NCBI GenBank assembly: GCA_001563305.1
Contig: CP013703.1
Span: 372,001-436,000, forward strand
DNA: 64,000 nucleotides
Reading direction: 5' to 3'
From: a methanogenic archaeon mixed culture ISO4-G1
Lineage (GTDB): Archaea; Thermoplasmatota; Thermoplasmata; Methanomassiliicoccales; Methanomethylophilaceae
The notes under the pieces are model-generated. The model was not told the DNA's origin, did not search any database, and saw only the letters and a program-made list of their open reading frames with translations. Position 1 is the stretch's first letter; the number at the start of each line of letters is the position of its first letter. The translations under genes and the position numbers were made by a program. Shown one piece after another: positions 7,961 to 16,823 of the stretch.

Positions 7961-9319
7961 TCAGTACATCCTCCTGCTTCTTGCAACGAAGAGTACGATC
8001 AGGAGAACGATTATGACACCGAGACCTACGGTCACGGGGTTCTTCTCTACGAACTCCTTGGCATCGTCGAAGATTCCCTCGATCGCGCCTTTCTGATCCT
8101 CGTTCTCATCGCCCGCAGCATTCCAGATGGCCTTGACGGTCACATCGCCTGTGAGCTGAACGGACTGACCGGGCTGGTAGACCTGCAGACCGCATGCCCA
8201 TCCTCCGAAGGTGCAGTTCTCCTTCACACCATCGTAAGCGGGGAATGTGAACGTGCTTCCGGACTGGATGTTGACCGCAGCCACCGCCTTGGATCCGCCG
8301 TCGACATTGAATGTGACGGTTATCTCGCTGACAACGGGTGCGGTGCTCCTCCAGACGGCCTTGAATGTCACATCGGATGTGACGCTGAAGGACTGTCCGG
8401 GCTGGTATGTGGTGCTGTTGAAGGACCATCCTGCGAATGAATAGTCGGTCTTGACCCCATTGTAAGCTGGAAGGGTGATCGATGTTCCGTCCTCGATGGT
8501 CATGTTGGGGACGCTGACGGATCCTCCGTCGACGTTGAACACAACTGTCCTGTTGACAACAGGTGCGGTGTTCTCCATCCATGATGCGGTCAGGGTTATG
8601 TCCGCAGTGATAGGTGTGACGAAGTCGAAGAGAGCTCCGTTGAGGTACCATCCCTTGAAGGTGAATCCGTTCTTGACAGGGTTGGCAGGAGCTGTTGCCA
8701 ACTCTCCATCTTCGACTGTCTGGCTCTGTACGGCTGAACCGCCGTTGCTGTTGAAGGAAACGGTGTGGTTCACGACAGGAACCTCAACGGGAGTCCACTT
8801 GGCATAGAGGGTCATGGACCTGGTGATTCCAGCGGTCCAATCCATCGGGTTCTCGAATGTGGACTCGCAGTACCAACCTGCGAACTCGTATCCATTCCTG
8901 GTAGGGTTGGCAGGCTGGGTTGCGGTGGCATTGTAGGAATCCATCTGGATCTCATTGACCGCTGAACCGCCGTTGCTGTTGAAGGTCAGCTTGGGATATC
9001 CCATGATCTGGACCTTGTAGACCTCAACGGTCGTTCCCTGGGTGTTGGTAGTGGTCTGAGTGACGAAGTATGTTCCGATCTGGGCGTAGGTATGCCTCGG
9101 ATTCCATTCGTCACTGTGTGCTGTTCCGTCCCCGAAATCCCAATCGATTGTCTGGGCCTCGGAGCCGTCGAATACGAACTGGAGGGTGTACGAGTAGAAC
9201 TGCCCGTAATCCCTCGTTATCTCCGGATCCGCGTCAACGTCTGACGCGAAGAAGGAGAAGGCTCCCACGACGAAGGCGAGAGCCATGACTGCTGCTATTA
9301 CTCTGTTATCAAACTGCAT
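7961..9319 (-). CDS. Surface spike: signal peptide, PKD, four InlB repeats, C-terminal anchor
   Basis: 452 residues. The start is ATG 9319, with GGAGGTG upstream inside the previous gene's last codons. A signal peptide (about residues 1-30, VIAAVMALAFVVGAFSFFA) is followed by a PKD-like domain (WDFGDGT) and four InlB B-type (Listeria-Bacteroides) repeats marked by FNSNGGS/FNVDGGS and FAGWY/FGGWA. The C-terminus has a hydrophobic helix (VGLGVIIVLLIVLFVA) and the basic tail RSRRMY, so the protein is anchored with its bulk outside. Such repeats mediate adhesion in bacterial and gut-archaeal surface proteins. Here, inside a Rep/ATPase element, it is a candidate receptor-binding spike. Confidence 0.85.
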   Translation of the reverse strand: MQFDNRVIAAVMALAFVVGAFSFFASDVDADPEITRDYGQFYSYTLQFVFDGSEAQTIDWDFGDGTAHSDEWNPRHTYAQIGTYFVTQTTTNTQGTTVEVYKVQIMGYPKLTFNSNGGSAVNEIQMDSYNATATQPANPTRNGYEFAGWYCESTFENPMDWTAGITRSMTLYAKWTPVEVPVVNHTVSFNSNGGSAVQSQTVEDGELATAPANPVKNGFTFKGWYLNGALFDFVTPITADITLTASWMENTAPVVNRTVVFNVDGGSVSVPNMTIEDGTSITLPAYNGVKTDYSFAGWSFNSTTYQPGQSFSVTSDVTFKAVWRSTAPVVSEITVTFNVDGGSKAVAAVNIQSGSTFTFPAYDGVKENCTFGGWACGLQVYQPGQSVQLTGDVTVKAIWNAAGDENEDQKGAIEGIFDDAKEFVEKNPVTVGLGVIIVLLIVLFVARSRRMY

Positions 9320-11024
9320 AGATAATCGCACCTCCTGTGGGCGATGACTCGAAGTTGAGGGCTGACAGGACCGTGATCGAGAACGATTTGGTCGCTGAGG
9401 TGAAGCCCGTCTTCGAGAAGGTCAGGGTCACGTTGTACGTGCCCGGGCTGGTCGGTGTTCCGGATACGTTGTTGCCGTTGGCTGAGAGCCATGAAGCTCC
9501 GCTGATGGTCACAGTGCATCCTGATTCGGATACGGTCGGCTTGAAGGACCATGCCGTTCCCACGACTCCGTATGAATCGGGGGTTCCCGTCACGGTGATC
9601 GTCGCCTGCTTCCAGACCGCATAGAGCTGGGTTGTTCCGTAGTTGAATGTGTAGGAGCTTCCAGCACTGTACGAGGCCGATGTAGCAGAGGACGAAGTGG
9701 ACCATCCAAGGAACTGGTATCCCGATCTGGTCGGGGTTCCAGACGCCAGAGTGATAGACTTGGTCGTTGCCGAACCGGTAGTGGTGGTATCGGAAGGCGC
9801 TCCCGAACCGCCATTCGCATTGTACTTGATGGTGTAGCTGTATGTGTATGTGGTAATTGACGACATCTGGACAGCAGGGTAGTATGATCCGCTTGAATTG
9901 ATAGTAACCGAATCTCCCAAACTGGTTCCATACTGGGATGTCGCCATGTTGTAGTTGTTCGCTGTGTATGTGGTCGTGTATGTGTAGTTGGTACCGCTTC
10001 CGCTCTCGGACGATTTTCCGTACCAATCAATGTCGAAACTGGATCCGGCATTCACAGTGTATGTGTGGCTGCTGGAGGTATAAGAGGTGGAATCGGATCC
10101 TCCGACCCATTTGAACGATGCCCAGTTGCCCTTGTAGACTGTGACGTTGTAGGTAGTCACCTTCTCCTGCCATACAGCGTAGAGGGTCTTCGAACCGTTG
10201 TATGAAACGGAGATCGAGCTACCTGCTGTGTAAGATGCAGAGCTGGCAGAATTGCTGGTGGACCATCCGAGGAAGTCGTAACCGGACCTCGTGGGGGTTC
10301 CTGATGCCACTGTGAACGTATGGCTGCTGGTGCTGGTCCCTGTGTAGGACTGGGTGCTAGGTGCTCCCGATCCGCCGTTGGCGTTGTAATACAGGTAACA
10401 AGTGTACTGAGTGGCGTTCTTCTCCCATACAGCGTAAAGCTGCCCGACTCCGTCATCAGCGACCCAGGAGACTGTAATCGAGCTTCCGGGACTGTAACGG
10501 ACGGTCGATGCGGTGTACTGGGTATCCCAACCCTTGAACGTGTATCCGCTCTTGGTAGGGGTGGAGGACGATATGGTGAAAGTATGAGAGCTCGTGCTTC
10601 CGGTCCAAGACTGGGTGCTCGGAGCGCCTGAACCGCCGTTCGCATCGTACCTAAGATAGTAGGTATGGGATGACGACTGGACGCTGAACGTGAAGGTCTT
10701 AGAAGCGTTACAGCTTCCAAGATCGTCGATCTCATCGATCTTCACGGTCTTAGTGCTTGTCAGGGTGAATGTCGTGCTGCTGGTACCGACGCCATGCACC
10801 GTGTACCACATCTGACCGCTGTCATCCGGCTCGTAATTGACGATGGTGATCACCGTACCAGATGCGTATGAGAGGGAGGTGGAGCCTTCCCACATCTGCT
10901 CCGCATAGAGCGTGACGGATGCGGCATCGGATTCCTCCGAGGTCTCATTTATCATGTAGACGGCAGAGGCCATGAGGATGGCCAGTGTCGCGAACATGAG
11001 CAGTTTCATGCTGTTCTTCATCAT
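9309..11024 (-). CDS. Secreted InlB-repeat protein with GGAIIYAV tail
   Basis: 571 residues. Signal peptide MKNSMKLLMFATLAILMASA. Three InlB B-type repeats (YDANGGSGAPS/YNANGGSGAPS then GWDT/GWST and LYAVW) alternate with Ser/Thr/Tyr-rich sequence; an Ig-like He_PIG domain (about 470-560, SGTPTSPGTYNVTL) follows. There is no C-terminal membrane helix; it ends PTGGAIIYAV, identical to the end of the next protein upstream although the codons differ. The start is ATG 11024, adjacent to the previous stop. Extracellular, possibly a non-anchored spike or fibre subunit held by partners (inference). Confidence 0.8.
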   Translation of the reverse strand: MMKNSMKLLMFATLAILMASAVYMINETSEESDAASVTLYAEQMWEGSTSLSYASGTVITIVNYEPDDSGQMWYTVHGVGTSSTTFTLTSTKTVKIDEIDDLGSCNASKTFTFSVQSSSHTYYLRYDANGGSGAPSTQSWTGSTSSHTFTISSSTPTKSGYTFKGWDTQYTASTVRYSPGSSITVSWVADDGVGQLYAVWEKNATQYTCYLYYNANGGSGAPSTQSYTGTSTSSHTFTVASGTPTRSGYDFLGWSTSNSASSASYTAGSSISVSYNGSKTLYAVWQEKVTTYNVTVYKGNWASFKWVGGSDSTSYTSSSHTYTVNAGSSFDIDWYGKSSESGSGTNYTYTTTYTANNYNMATSQYGTSLGDSVTINSSGSYYPAVQMSSITTYTYSYTIKYNANGGSGAPSDTTTTGSATTKSITLASGTPTRSGYQFLGWSTSSSATSASYSAGSSYTFNYGTTQLYAVWKQATITVTGTPDSYGVVGTAWSFKPTVSESGCTVTISGASWLSANGNNVSGTPTSPGTYNVTLTFSKTGFTSATKSFSITVLSALNFESSPTGGAIIYAV

Positions 11025-11029
11025 AGGTA

Positions 11030-12505
11030 TCACACGGCGTAGATGATTGCTCCGCCTGTAGGTGCGGATGTGAAGATCAGCTGACTGTACGCATTGACGG
11101 TGACTGTGGTGGAAGCCGTCTGACCTGCTGCGGAGGTCACTGTGACGGTGACTTCTGCACCTGTTCCGATCGCGGATTTCTGTGCATGGAGCTGTCCGTT
11201 CACGATGGAAACGTTAAGACCAGTGGCCTCGGTCGAAGCCGCAAGAGTGTTGCCGGATCCACCAGTGACAGTGAATGCAGAGGTGTTGCCTCCTGTCGCA
11301 CCTGCTATGATGTTCAGAACGCTGTCTCCGGTGATGGCGAGGGTATCCTCGACGCTGACAGTTACATCGCACACCCTTGTCTGGCCGTAAGCGGTCTGAC
11401 AGGTGACCGTGATCTTCTGGTTCATTCCGACTGCTGTGGAGTTCTTGACCTTCAGGGTTCCGTTGGAGATGGAAGCACCGCTGAAATCGGTGATGGTCCA
11501 GGTCTTCGGTGAAGAATCTGAAGAGGTCATGCTGACGGATTTTTCCGCTGAATTGTTCTTGTAGGTCAGGATGGATCCTGAGCAGCTCAATGTCAGAGAG
11601 GGCTCGGACTGTATGGTGATCTGCTTTGTCGCTGTCTGGGAAGGTCCGTGGCTTGATGTTCCCGTGATAGTGACTGTCGTTGACTGGACTGCTGCAGACT
11701 TTCCGGAGACTACTCCGGTGCTTGAGTTCAGGGTGAATCCTGCAGGAAGGGTTCCAGAGGTCACTGCCCATGTAACTCCGATGTCCTCGCCGTTGGTTAT
11801 CGCGGTGGAAGAGACATTCGAGTTGTAGGATGTGATGGTCTGAGCGGCCCCTCCGACGATCTTGGAATAGACTGTGAAGGAAACCTCAAGGTTCTTTGTT
11901 TCTCCACCAGGGGCGGTAGCTGTCAGATAAACAGTCTGAGCTCCGAGTGCGGTAGGAGTTCCTGAAACGACTCCGTTGGTTAGGCTGAGTCCTGCAGGTA
12001 AGGTCTTTCCGGACTGGACAGCCCATGTGACCGTACCCATTCCGGAGGTTCCGGTGGGTGTGAAGTTGATGTTGCTGCCCTTGATGATATCGTTGATGGT
12101 TCCAGATACGCTGAGTCCGGAGACGACCGTGAAGGTGACGTACTGGTATGCCGTCTGGGTGACAGGCGATGTCATCGTCGCCTTGATGACGACGTTGTAC
12201 TTCGTGCCCGTGCTGGCGTTCGTGGGGATGTTGACTGTCACGGTCTTTCCGCTGACGGATCCGACATTGGAATCGTTGACCTGGAGGGAGACCGTAAGGT
12301 ACTGCGTCAGATCGCTGGGGAAGTCAGGGGTGTAGGTCCACCTGTATCCCGGAGCGATGTTGATGTTCGTAGGTGTTCCGTACGTTCCGCTGAGGTCCTC
12401 GCCTATGGCTTCTGTCTCGTTGGAATCGGCCATGAAGACGGCCGCTCCTGCGAGCGCCATGACGAGTACAGCGAAAAGTGCAGTGAACTTGATCTTGCTA
12501 AACAT
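11030..12505 (-). CDS. Secreted Ig-like repeat protein with GGAIIYAV tail
   Basis: 491 residues. Signal peptide MFSKIKFTALFAVLVMALAG (start ATG 12505; the frame extends upstream to 12730 but that overlaps a real gene). Several tandem Ig-like domains follow, including He_PIG-type units with LPAGLSLTNGVVSGTPT and LPAGFTLNSSTGVVSGKSA. It is Ser/Thr-rich and nearly Lys/Arg-free in places, typical of exported surface proteins. It ends SAPTGGAIIYAV and lacks a membrane anchor. Probably assembles on the outside with the neighbouring spikes; binding target unknown. Confidence 0.8.
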   Translation of the reverse strand: MFSKIKFTALFAVLVMALAGAAVFMADSNETEAIGEDLSGTYGTPTNINIAPGYRWTYTPDFPSDLTQYLTVSLQVNDSNVGSVSGKTVTVNIPTNASTGTKYNVVIKATMTSPVTQTAYQYVTFTVVSGLSVSGTINDIIKGSNINFTPTGTSGMGTVTWAVQSGKTLPAGLSLTNGVVSGTPTALGAQTVYLTATAPGGETKNLEVSFTVYSKIVGGAAQTITSYNSNVSSTAITNGEDIGVTWAVTSGTLPAGFTLNSSTGVVSGKSAAVQSTTVTITGTSSHGPSQTATKQITIQSEPSLTLSCSGSILTYKNNSAEKSVSMTSSDSSPKTWTITDFSGASISNGTLKVKNSTAVGMNQKITVTCQTAYGQTRVCDVTVSVEDTLAITGDSVLNIIAGATGGNTSAFTVTGGSGNTLAASTEATGLNVSIVNGQLHAQKSAIGTGAEVTVTVTSAAGQTASTTVTVNAYSQLIFTSAPTGGAIIYAV

Positions 12506-12531
12506 AGTTTCAACTCGTTTGTTCCGGCTCT

Positions 12532-12774
12532 TCAGATACGGTGGCCGGCACCGTCGTTCGAATGTGATCTTGGGATGGCCAGAGCTATCGCTGAGACCAT
12601 CATGAGTGCGTAGAGCAGCAGGGAGAGCCAATAGCCCTCCATGAACTGCTGGAAGTCCAGTCCGGAGACGTAGGATACGTCCGTGGAATCCTGGGTGAGG
12701 TACGATATGCCGAGGTCGATTCCGACCCATGCCAGGGCGGAGGCTATCGCGGGGATTATCGCAGGAAGCACCAT
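12532..12774 (-). CDS. 80-aa two-pass membrane protein
   Basis: Begins MVLPAIIPAIASALA. Ideal ribosome site GGAGGTG six bases before the ATG, and the ATG overlaps the 48-aa gene's stop by one base (TGATG). Two hydrophobic segments (about 3-25 and 49-70) flank an acidic loop; the tail is basic (RSHSNDGAGHRI). Translationally coupled to the 48-aa protein, so the two are probably made in a fixed ratio, as expected for structural proteins. Confidence 0.7.
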   Translation of the reverse strand: MVLPAIIPAIASALAWVGIDLGISYLTQDSTDVSYVSGLDFQQFMEGYWLSLLLYALMMVSAIALAIPRSHSNDGAGHRI

Positions 12775-12920
12775 CAGTAGCACCTCCCGTTCAGCCTGTG
12801 CCTGATGAAGAGGGCCGTACCCAATGCGCCGATGGCGGATACAACCCAGAACCACGGATCGTCCAGGGCGTTCGCTATGACGTCCCAGACAGTAGTCACG
12901 GGTACGACTACATCGGTCAT
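12774..12920 (-). CDS. 48-aa single-helix membrane protein, candidate major coat/membrane subunit
   Basis: Begins MTDVVVPVTTVWDVIANALD and ends FIRHRLNGRCY. The layout is an acidic N-terminal segment, one hydrophobic helix (WFWVVSAIGALGTALFI) and a short basic tail, the same plan as filamentous-phage pVIII coat proteins; this is a layout comparison only. Its ATG overlaps the 753-aa spike stop (ATGA) and its TGA overlaps the next ATG (TGATG). No Cys or catalytic signature apart from one C-terminal Cys. Confidence 0.6.
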   Translation of the reverse strand: MTDVVVPVTTVWDVIANALDDPWFWVVSAIGALGTALFIRHRLNGRCY

Positions 12921-15178
12921 CTGTACTGCCTCCTGCGGAGGATTCTGGTGATCAATGACGACCTCTGGCCGAAATCGGGCTGCCTGATGTCCCTGAGGAT
13001 GAATGCCGCTATCGCGATGACCGCGATCATGAAGAACACGGCCATGACGACCATGTAATCGTGCTTCTCCTCCTCGAGGTCCTGCACCTCGGTTCCTCTG
13101 ACTGTGACCTTCACCGTCTTGGAGACGGTGGACTGTCCGGCATGGGCTACGGATACCGTGAGTTCATACTCTCCCTTCTGGGTGGGTTCAGCCCTCAAGA
13201 TTCCGTTGGAAAGGGTCACGAAATCCGCTGCTGTGCCCGAGATCGATACATCGTCGCCCTGCTTCAGGGACAGCACGATGTCCAACCTCTCCCCGACGAC
13301 CATCTGGAAATCTGTGAGGTCGATGACGCTGACATCCTCGTGAGGGATGACGTTGATCGACACCATATCCGATTTCGAGGTCTCGGAGACGTTGTTCACC
13401 GCTTTGCAGACGACAGTGTACCTTCCTTCGGATCCGTAGGTGTAGGCGTTCCCGGGTTCGGGTATGCCGTCGCCATCGAAGTCATAGGTGTAGAACGATG
13501 CGTTCTGTCCTTTGAAGACAGCCACGACAGTGTACCCGTCGTCGCTGAGGACCAGATCGAAGTCCGCAACGGGTGCGGAGGTCTGACCCGGGTAGATCTG
13601 GATGGTCCAGGAGTCATCCCCGATGAATACATGATAGGATTCCCCGACGTAGGCATCGGAGGGGGTTCCGGAGATCATCCTGTAGATGTGCCCGTTTACC
13701 TCCTCGGTTACAACACTGAACGGCGCTCCGTTCTCGATGGAGACCTCGTCATCAGACTCGATGATGCAGCTGTACTGTACTCCCGACCATGCCGCTTCGC
13801 GGTGGTAGTTGTCCAGACATATTACGCTGAACTCCTCCGATACAAATGATCCATCGAATCCGGCCAGGGTGCATTTGACGGTGTAGCTGCCTGATGCGGG
13901 GAACTCGAACAGTGCTGTCGGCGAGGATGTGGCGAATGCCTGGCCCTCGTATGACCAGATGATGTTCGACGCGTTCGCATAGCCGCTGATCACGAAGTCG
14001 TACACCCTGGGCTCATTGGCCCTGGGGGTTGCCGTGATGGTTCCCATGACTGGTGCGGGAGCTGTCGCAGGCCTCTCGTTGACCTTCACGAACACGGTGC
14101 TGGTGACATCGACGTAGCCTTCCAGACTCGCCGTGTAGATTATGGCGTATGTGCCGACAGCATCGAAGGAGCCGACTATTGATCTGTTCTGCACCTCGAT
14201 TCCGTGTTCGGACACGATGTTGGAGTCCTTCATCACCGAGACCAGTGTTATGTTCGCATTGGTCGGGTTGGTGACAGGGGTGTAGGAGAACGAATCGCCC
14301 TGCGTGAGCACATATTCTATCGGTTTCACGATGGTGATCGGCACCCTGACGGTGATTATCGACTCACCTGTGATGTACCCAGTGTACGATGCGTTCAGCT
14401 GGATGAAGTACGTTCCCGGCTCCACACCTGTCATGTCCAGCAGAAGGTCGTAACCTTCAATCTTGATATTCTCTTCAGGAAGGCCTCCGGCCGAGCTGAT
14501 CGACAATTGGGAATCCCCAGGGTTGGTCGTGATCGGGAGGACCGCGGACTGGCCGTTGGTTATCGTGGCGGTCGCATCACTGACCTGAACGGTGTTCCTC
14601 TTCCATACCGCATGCAGGATTACGTCCTTGATCGCGTTGTATGAAGCGACACCCTCCGCGGCGGTCGCCGACTCGCTCCATCCCATGAAGGTGTATGCCC
14701 CGCTGGAATGGGTGGCCTTCGGCAATGATGCGAATGTGCCCTTGGTGATCGTCTCCGACCATGTCTGCTGTCCGTTGACCAGACCGATGCCCGCGTCGTA
14801 TGTGACCGTGCACTCCCCTGCGAAGACCGAGACCCTGAACTCGTAGAAGTTGGAGTCGTCCGTCAGCTTGAAGGTGTACGAGCCGGTCTGTGCGATGAGG
14901 GTCCCCCTGAGGTAGGTGTTGTACTCAGAGTACAGCCAGTTGCTGCTCACGGTGACTATGTCGATCCTCAGCCCGTCCGGGAGGGATCCGCTGTATTCGA
15001 GCATGAGCCCCTTCCCTGTAATGTCGGTGAGGTTCTGATCCACCTCCTGTCCTGCCTCGTACTCGAGGTTGTAGCTGCTGGTGTAGGCGTCGGAACCATC
15101 CGTGAGAAGGATGACCGATGCGGACATCACCATGAGGAGAGCCATAGCTATCGCTGATGCACGTATGATTCCGTCCAT
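12917..15178 (-). CDS. Largest spike: signal peptide, InlB/Ig/PKD domains, C-terminal anchor
   Basis: 753 residues. Signal peptide (ASAIAMALLMVMSASVILL), an InlB-type repeat near 125-195 (YDAGIGLV, FMGWS, LHAVW), several Ig-like domains, and a PKD-like segment with DFDGDGIPEPG (calcium-loop-like) near 570. A C-terminal hydrophobic helix (YMVVMAVFFMIAVIAIAAFI) and a strongly basic tail (RRRQYR) follow. Membrane-anchored, facing out. The start at ATG 15178 has GAGGTCGG upstream. First and largest of four exported proteins; likely the main spike of the presumed particle (inference). Confidence 0.8.
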   Translation of the reverse strand: MDGIIRASAIAMALLMVMSASVILLTDGSDAYTSSYNLEYEAGQEVDQNLTDITGKGLMLEYSGSLPDGLRIDIVTVSSNWLYSEYNTYLRGTLIAQTGSYTFKLTDDSNFYEFRVSVFAGECTVTYDAGIGLVNGQQTWSETITKGTFASLPKATHSSGAYTFMGWSESATAAEGVASYNAIKDVILHAVWKRNTVQVSDATATITNGQSAVLPITTNPGDSQLSISSAGGLPEENIKIEGYDLLLDMTGVEPGTYFIQLNASYTGYITGESIITVRVPITIVKPIEYVLTQGDSFSYTPVTNPTNANITLVSVMKDSNIVSEHGIEVQNRSIVGSFDAVGTYAIIYTASLEGYVDVTSTVFVKVNERPATAPAPVMGTITATPRANEPRVYDFVISGYANASNIIWSYEGQAFATSSPTALFEFPASGSYTVKCTLAGFDGSFVSEEFSVICLDNYHREAAWSGVQYSCIIESDDEVSIENGAPFSVVTEEVNGHIYRMISGTPSDAYVGESYHVFIGDDSWTIQIYPGQTSAPVADFDLVLSDDGYTVVAVFKGQNASFYTYDFDGDGIPEPGNAYTYGSEGRYTVVCKAVNNVSETSKSDMVSINVIPHEDVSVIDLTDFQMVVGERLDIVLSLKQGDDVSISGTAADFVTLSNGILRAEPTQKGEYELTVSVAHAGQSTVSKTVKVTVRGTEVQDLEEEKHDYMVVMAVFFMIAVIAIAAFILRDIRQPDFGQRSSLITRILRRRQYR

Positions 15179-15187
15179 AATCCGACC

Positions 15188-16135
15188 TCAGCTGTACCTG
15201 TTGTACGGATTCCTTCCGTTGCCCCCCTTCCTCTTGAAGTAGAGGTCGGGGTTCTTCTGGACGACGTTGGCGCATGCCTGCTTGTCCTCGGGGGATGCCG
15301 CGGGGTTGGTGAGCACCTTCAGCGCATAAGCAGCGTTTCCGGTCCTGTTCCTGCCCTGGAAGGCCTTGACGAAGAACTTCTTCTCCTTGGGCGCCATGGC
15401 ATCGAACTCCTCCTGGGATTTCCAGTGGGCGGCCCAGAATCCCTTCCTCTGGACCTGGGGTCCCGCCGCCTGGGCGACATCGTCGGGTGCGAACATGTGG
15501 GGCGCGTTGTTCCTGAGCCTCACGAGGTTCTGCTTGGTCTCCTCCGGGGTCTGGGGGTTCCCGACCACCTTCTGGAAGTACCTGGTCCTGGCAACATCGC
15601 CCTTGAGCGAGGACACCGTCTGGTAGAGATCGTCGTAGCTCCTCGGATCGGAGATGGGCCTCTGCTGCCTGCGGTTTCCGAATCCCCTGCGTGGCCTCTG
15701 ATAAGCGGCTCCGTAGTAGTTGGAGAACCCGTTGGCCCTTCCGTTGCCCTGGAAGCGCCTTCCGTCGCCCCCGTCCATGAAGCCGTCGTCCCTTCCATAG
15801 GGGGTGTAGCGCTCTCCCGTGTTCTGGTCGTAGTAGAATCCGTCGGAGTCCTGAACCATGTTCCTGGGCCTGTATCCTCCGCCGTATCCCTTACCCTGCA
15901 TCCACGAGCCCTTGTACCTCTGATTCGCCATCTGCTCGTCCGTGAGGAACTTCTGAGGGTTCTGATCGCGGTACTGCCTGACGACATCGATGTTCTGGGG
16001 CGGTGTATTCGGGTTGGTCATAATCTTGTTGTAGTACCTCGTCGCCTTGAGAGGGCTCATTCCGCTGAAGATGCGGGTGGCCTCGGAAGGCGTGAGTCTC
16101 TGAATACCGTTGTCTAAGTTGTTTCTTGAAGACAT
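15188..16135 (-). CDS. Basic protein with three copies of the element's 45-residue repeat
   Basis: 315 residues, Gly-, Arg-, Asn- and Tyr-rich in the middle (about 75-170) and very basic overall. Repeats at about 18-66, 170-220 and 255-300 share the pattern Y-x2-K(V/I)-x2-NP-x-(T/A)-P/S and end in a P-x-(M/K/L)-(F/Y)-F-type block. One copy each occurs in two genes at the left window edge. A basic, disordered, non-membrane protein in front of the spikes could bind nucleic acid inside a particle (inference). An AGGTGAAC ribosome site precedes ATG 16135. Confidence 0.7.
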   Translation of the reverse strand: MSSRNNLDNGIQRLTPSEATRIFSGMSPLKATRYYNKIMTNPNTPPQNIDVVRQYRDQNPQKFLTDEQMANQRYKGSWMQGKGYGGGYRPRNMVQDSDGFYYDQNTGERYTPYGRDDGFMDGGDGRRFQGNGRANGFSNYYGAAYQRPRRGFGNRRQQRPISDPRSYDDLYQTVSSLKGDVARTRYFQKVVGNPQTPEETKQNLVRLRNNAPHMFAPDDVAQAAGPQVQRKGFWAAHWKSQEEFDAMAPKEKKFFVKAFQGRNRTGNAAYALKVLTNPAASPEDKQACANVVQKNPDLYFKRKGGNGRNPYNRYS

Positions 16136-16156
16136 CTGTTCACCTATGAGGTAGGT

Positions 16157-16176
16157 CCCGGCTGATTCCCGCCGGG
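16157..16176 (-). other. Hairpin in the leader of the repeat protein
   Basis: CCCGGC (16157-16162) pairs with GCCGGG (16171-16176) across an 8-base loop in the only sizeable gap (63 bp) between the first genes of the operon. It could modulate translation or transcript ends; no T-run follows. Confidence 0.35.
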
Positions 16177-16198
16177 CGGATGTTCACCAGATCCGACC

Positions 16199-16408
16199 TC
16201 AGAAGGCCGGTCTGTTCCATACCTTCATGACGTCCACGGTCTTCCTGCCAGGGATGCGCCTTGCGATGACGATCCTGGTGACATCACCGAGCTCCTTGTA
16301 GGACTCCAGCTTCCTCTCGGCCTCTTCCACGGTATCGGCCTCATGGCGCTTCTTGGAGATCTCCAGCTTGGAGTTCACGTGAAAGACGTCGACGACGAAA
16401 GGTCTCAC
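16199..16408 (-). CDS. 69-aa basic protein
   Basis: Begins MRPFVVDVFHVNSKLEI from a GTG codon that overlaps the previous TGA (GTGA). Alternating charged and hydrophobic residues with a central Glu/Lys helix (VEEAERKLESYKEL) and a basic end. Soluble. No family recognised; early position suggests a replication or regulatory accessory (inference). Confidence 0.6.
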   Translation of the reverse strand: MRPFVVDVFHVNSKLEISKKRHEADTVEEAERKLESYKELGDVTRIVIARRIPGRKTVDVMKVWNRPAF

Positions 16409-16797
16409 TCTTTCACCTTGTTCTTGAACTGGGCCATCATCTGCTTTCCGTACTCGACGTCGTCGATGATGGTCTCGTTCTCGATCTTGACCCCTTCAAG
16501 GACCTTGGCGAACTTCGCCACGTACTCTGCGTAGGCCTTCCAGAACTTGCCGTCAACGGGCATCTCGACGAACTGTCCGTTGAAGGAGGCGGTGATCTTG
16601 GGGACAGGATCCCTCATCGTGTCGGTCTTCTCGTCGTAGTATGAGACGAGCTTGAGTCCGAGGTACACACGATCCTTGTTGAAGGTCATGATGGGTGTCT
16701 TCTGTGTTCCCTTCCCCTGTGCTCCGGCTGCATTTACCTGCCCGAATGCGTTGTTCAACTGCTGTGCTACTGGTGTCCTGACGTTGTTGTCAACCAT
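16405..16797 (-). CDS. First gene of the element operon, 130-aa soluble protein
   Basis: Begins MVDNNVRTPVAQQL from ATG 16797, with AGGAG 10 nt upstream; a TTG nine bases earlier is rejected. A Gln/Gly/Ala-rich N-terminus is followed by a beta-rich segment (DRVYLGLKLVSYYDEKTDT) and a helical acidic-basic end. Not recognised. The promoter-proximal position, high predicted expression and size would suit a single-stranded-DNA-binding protein for rolling-circle replication, but nothing in the sequence proves it. Confidence 0.65.
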   Translation of the reverse strand: MVDNNVRTPVAQQLNNAFGQVNAAGAQGKGTQKTPIMTFNKDRVYLGLKLVSYYDEKTDTMRDPVPKITASFNGQFVEMPVDGKFWKAYAEYVAKFAKVLEGVKIENETIIDDVEYGKQMMAQFKNKVKE

Positions 16798-16823
16798 TTT
16801 ACTCAACTCCTTTTCTCCGTTGA

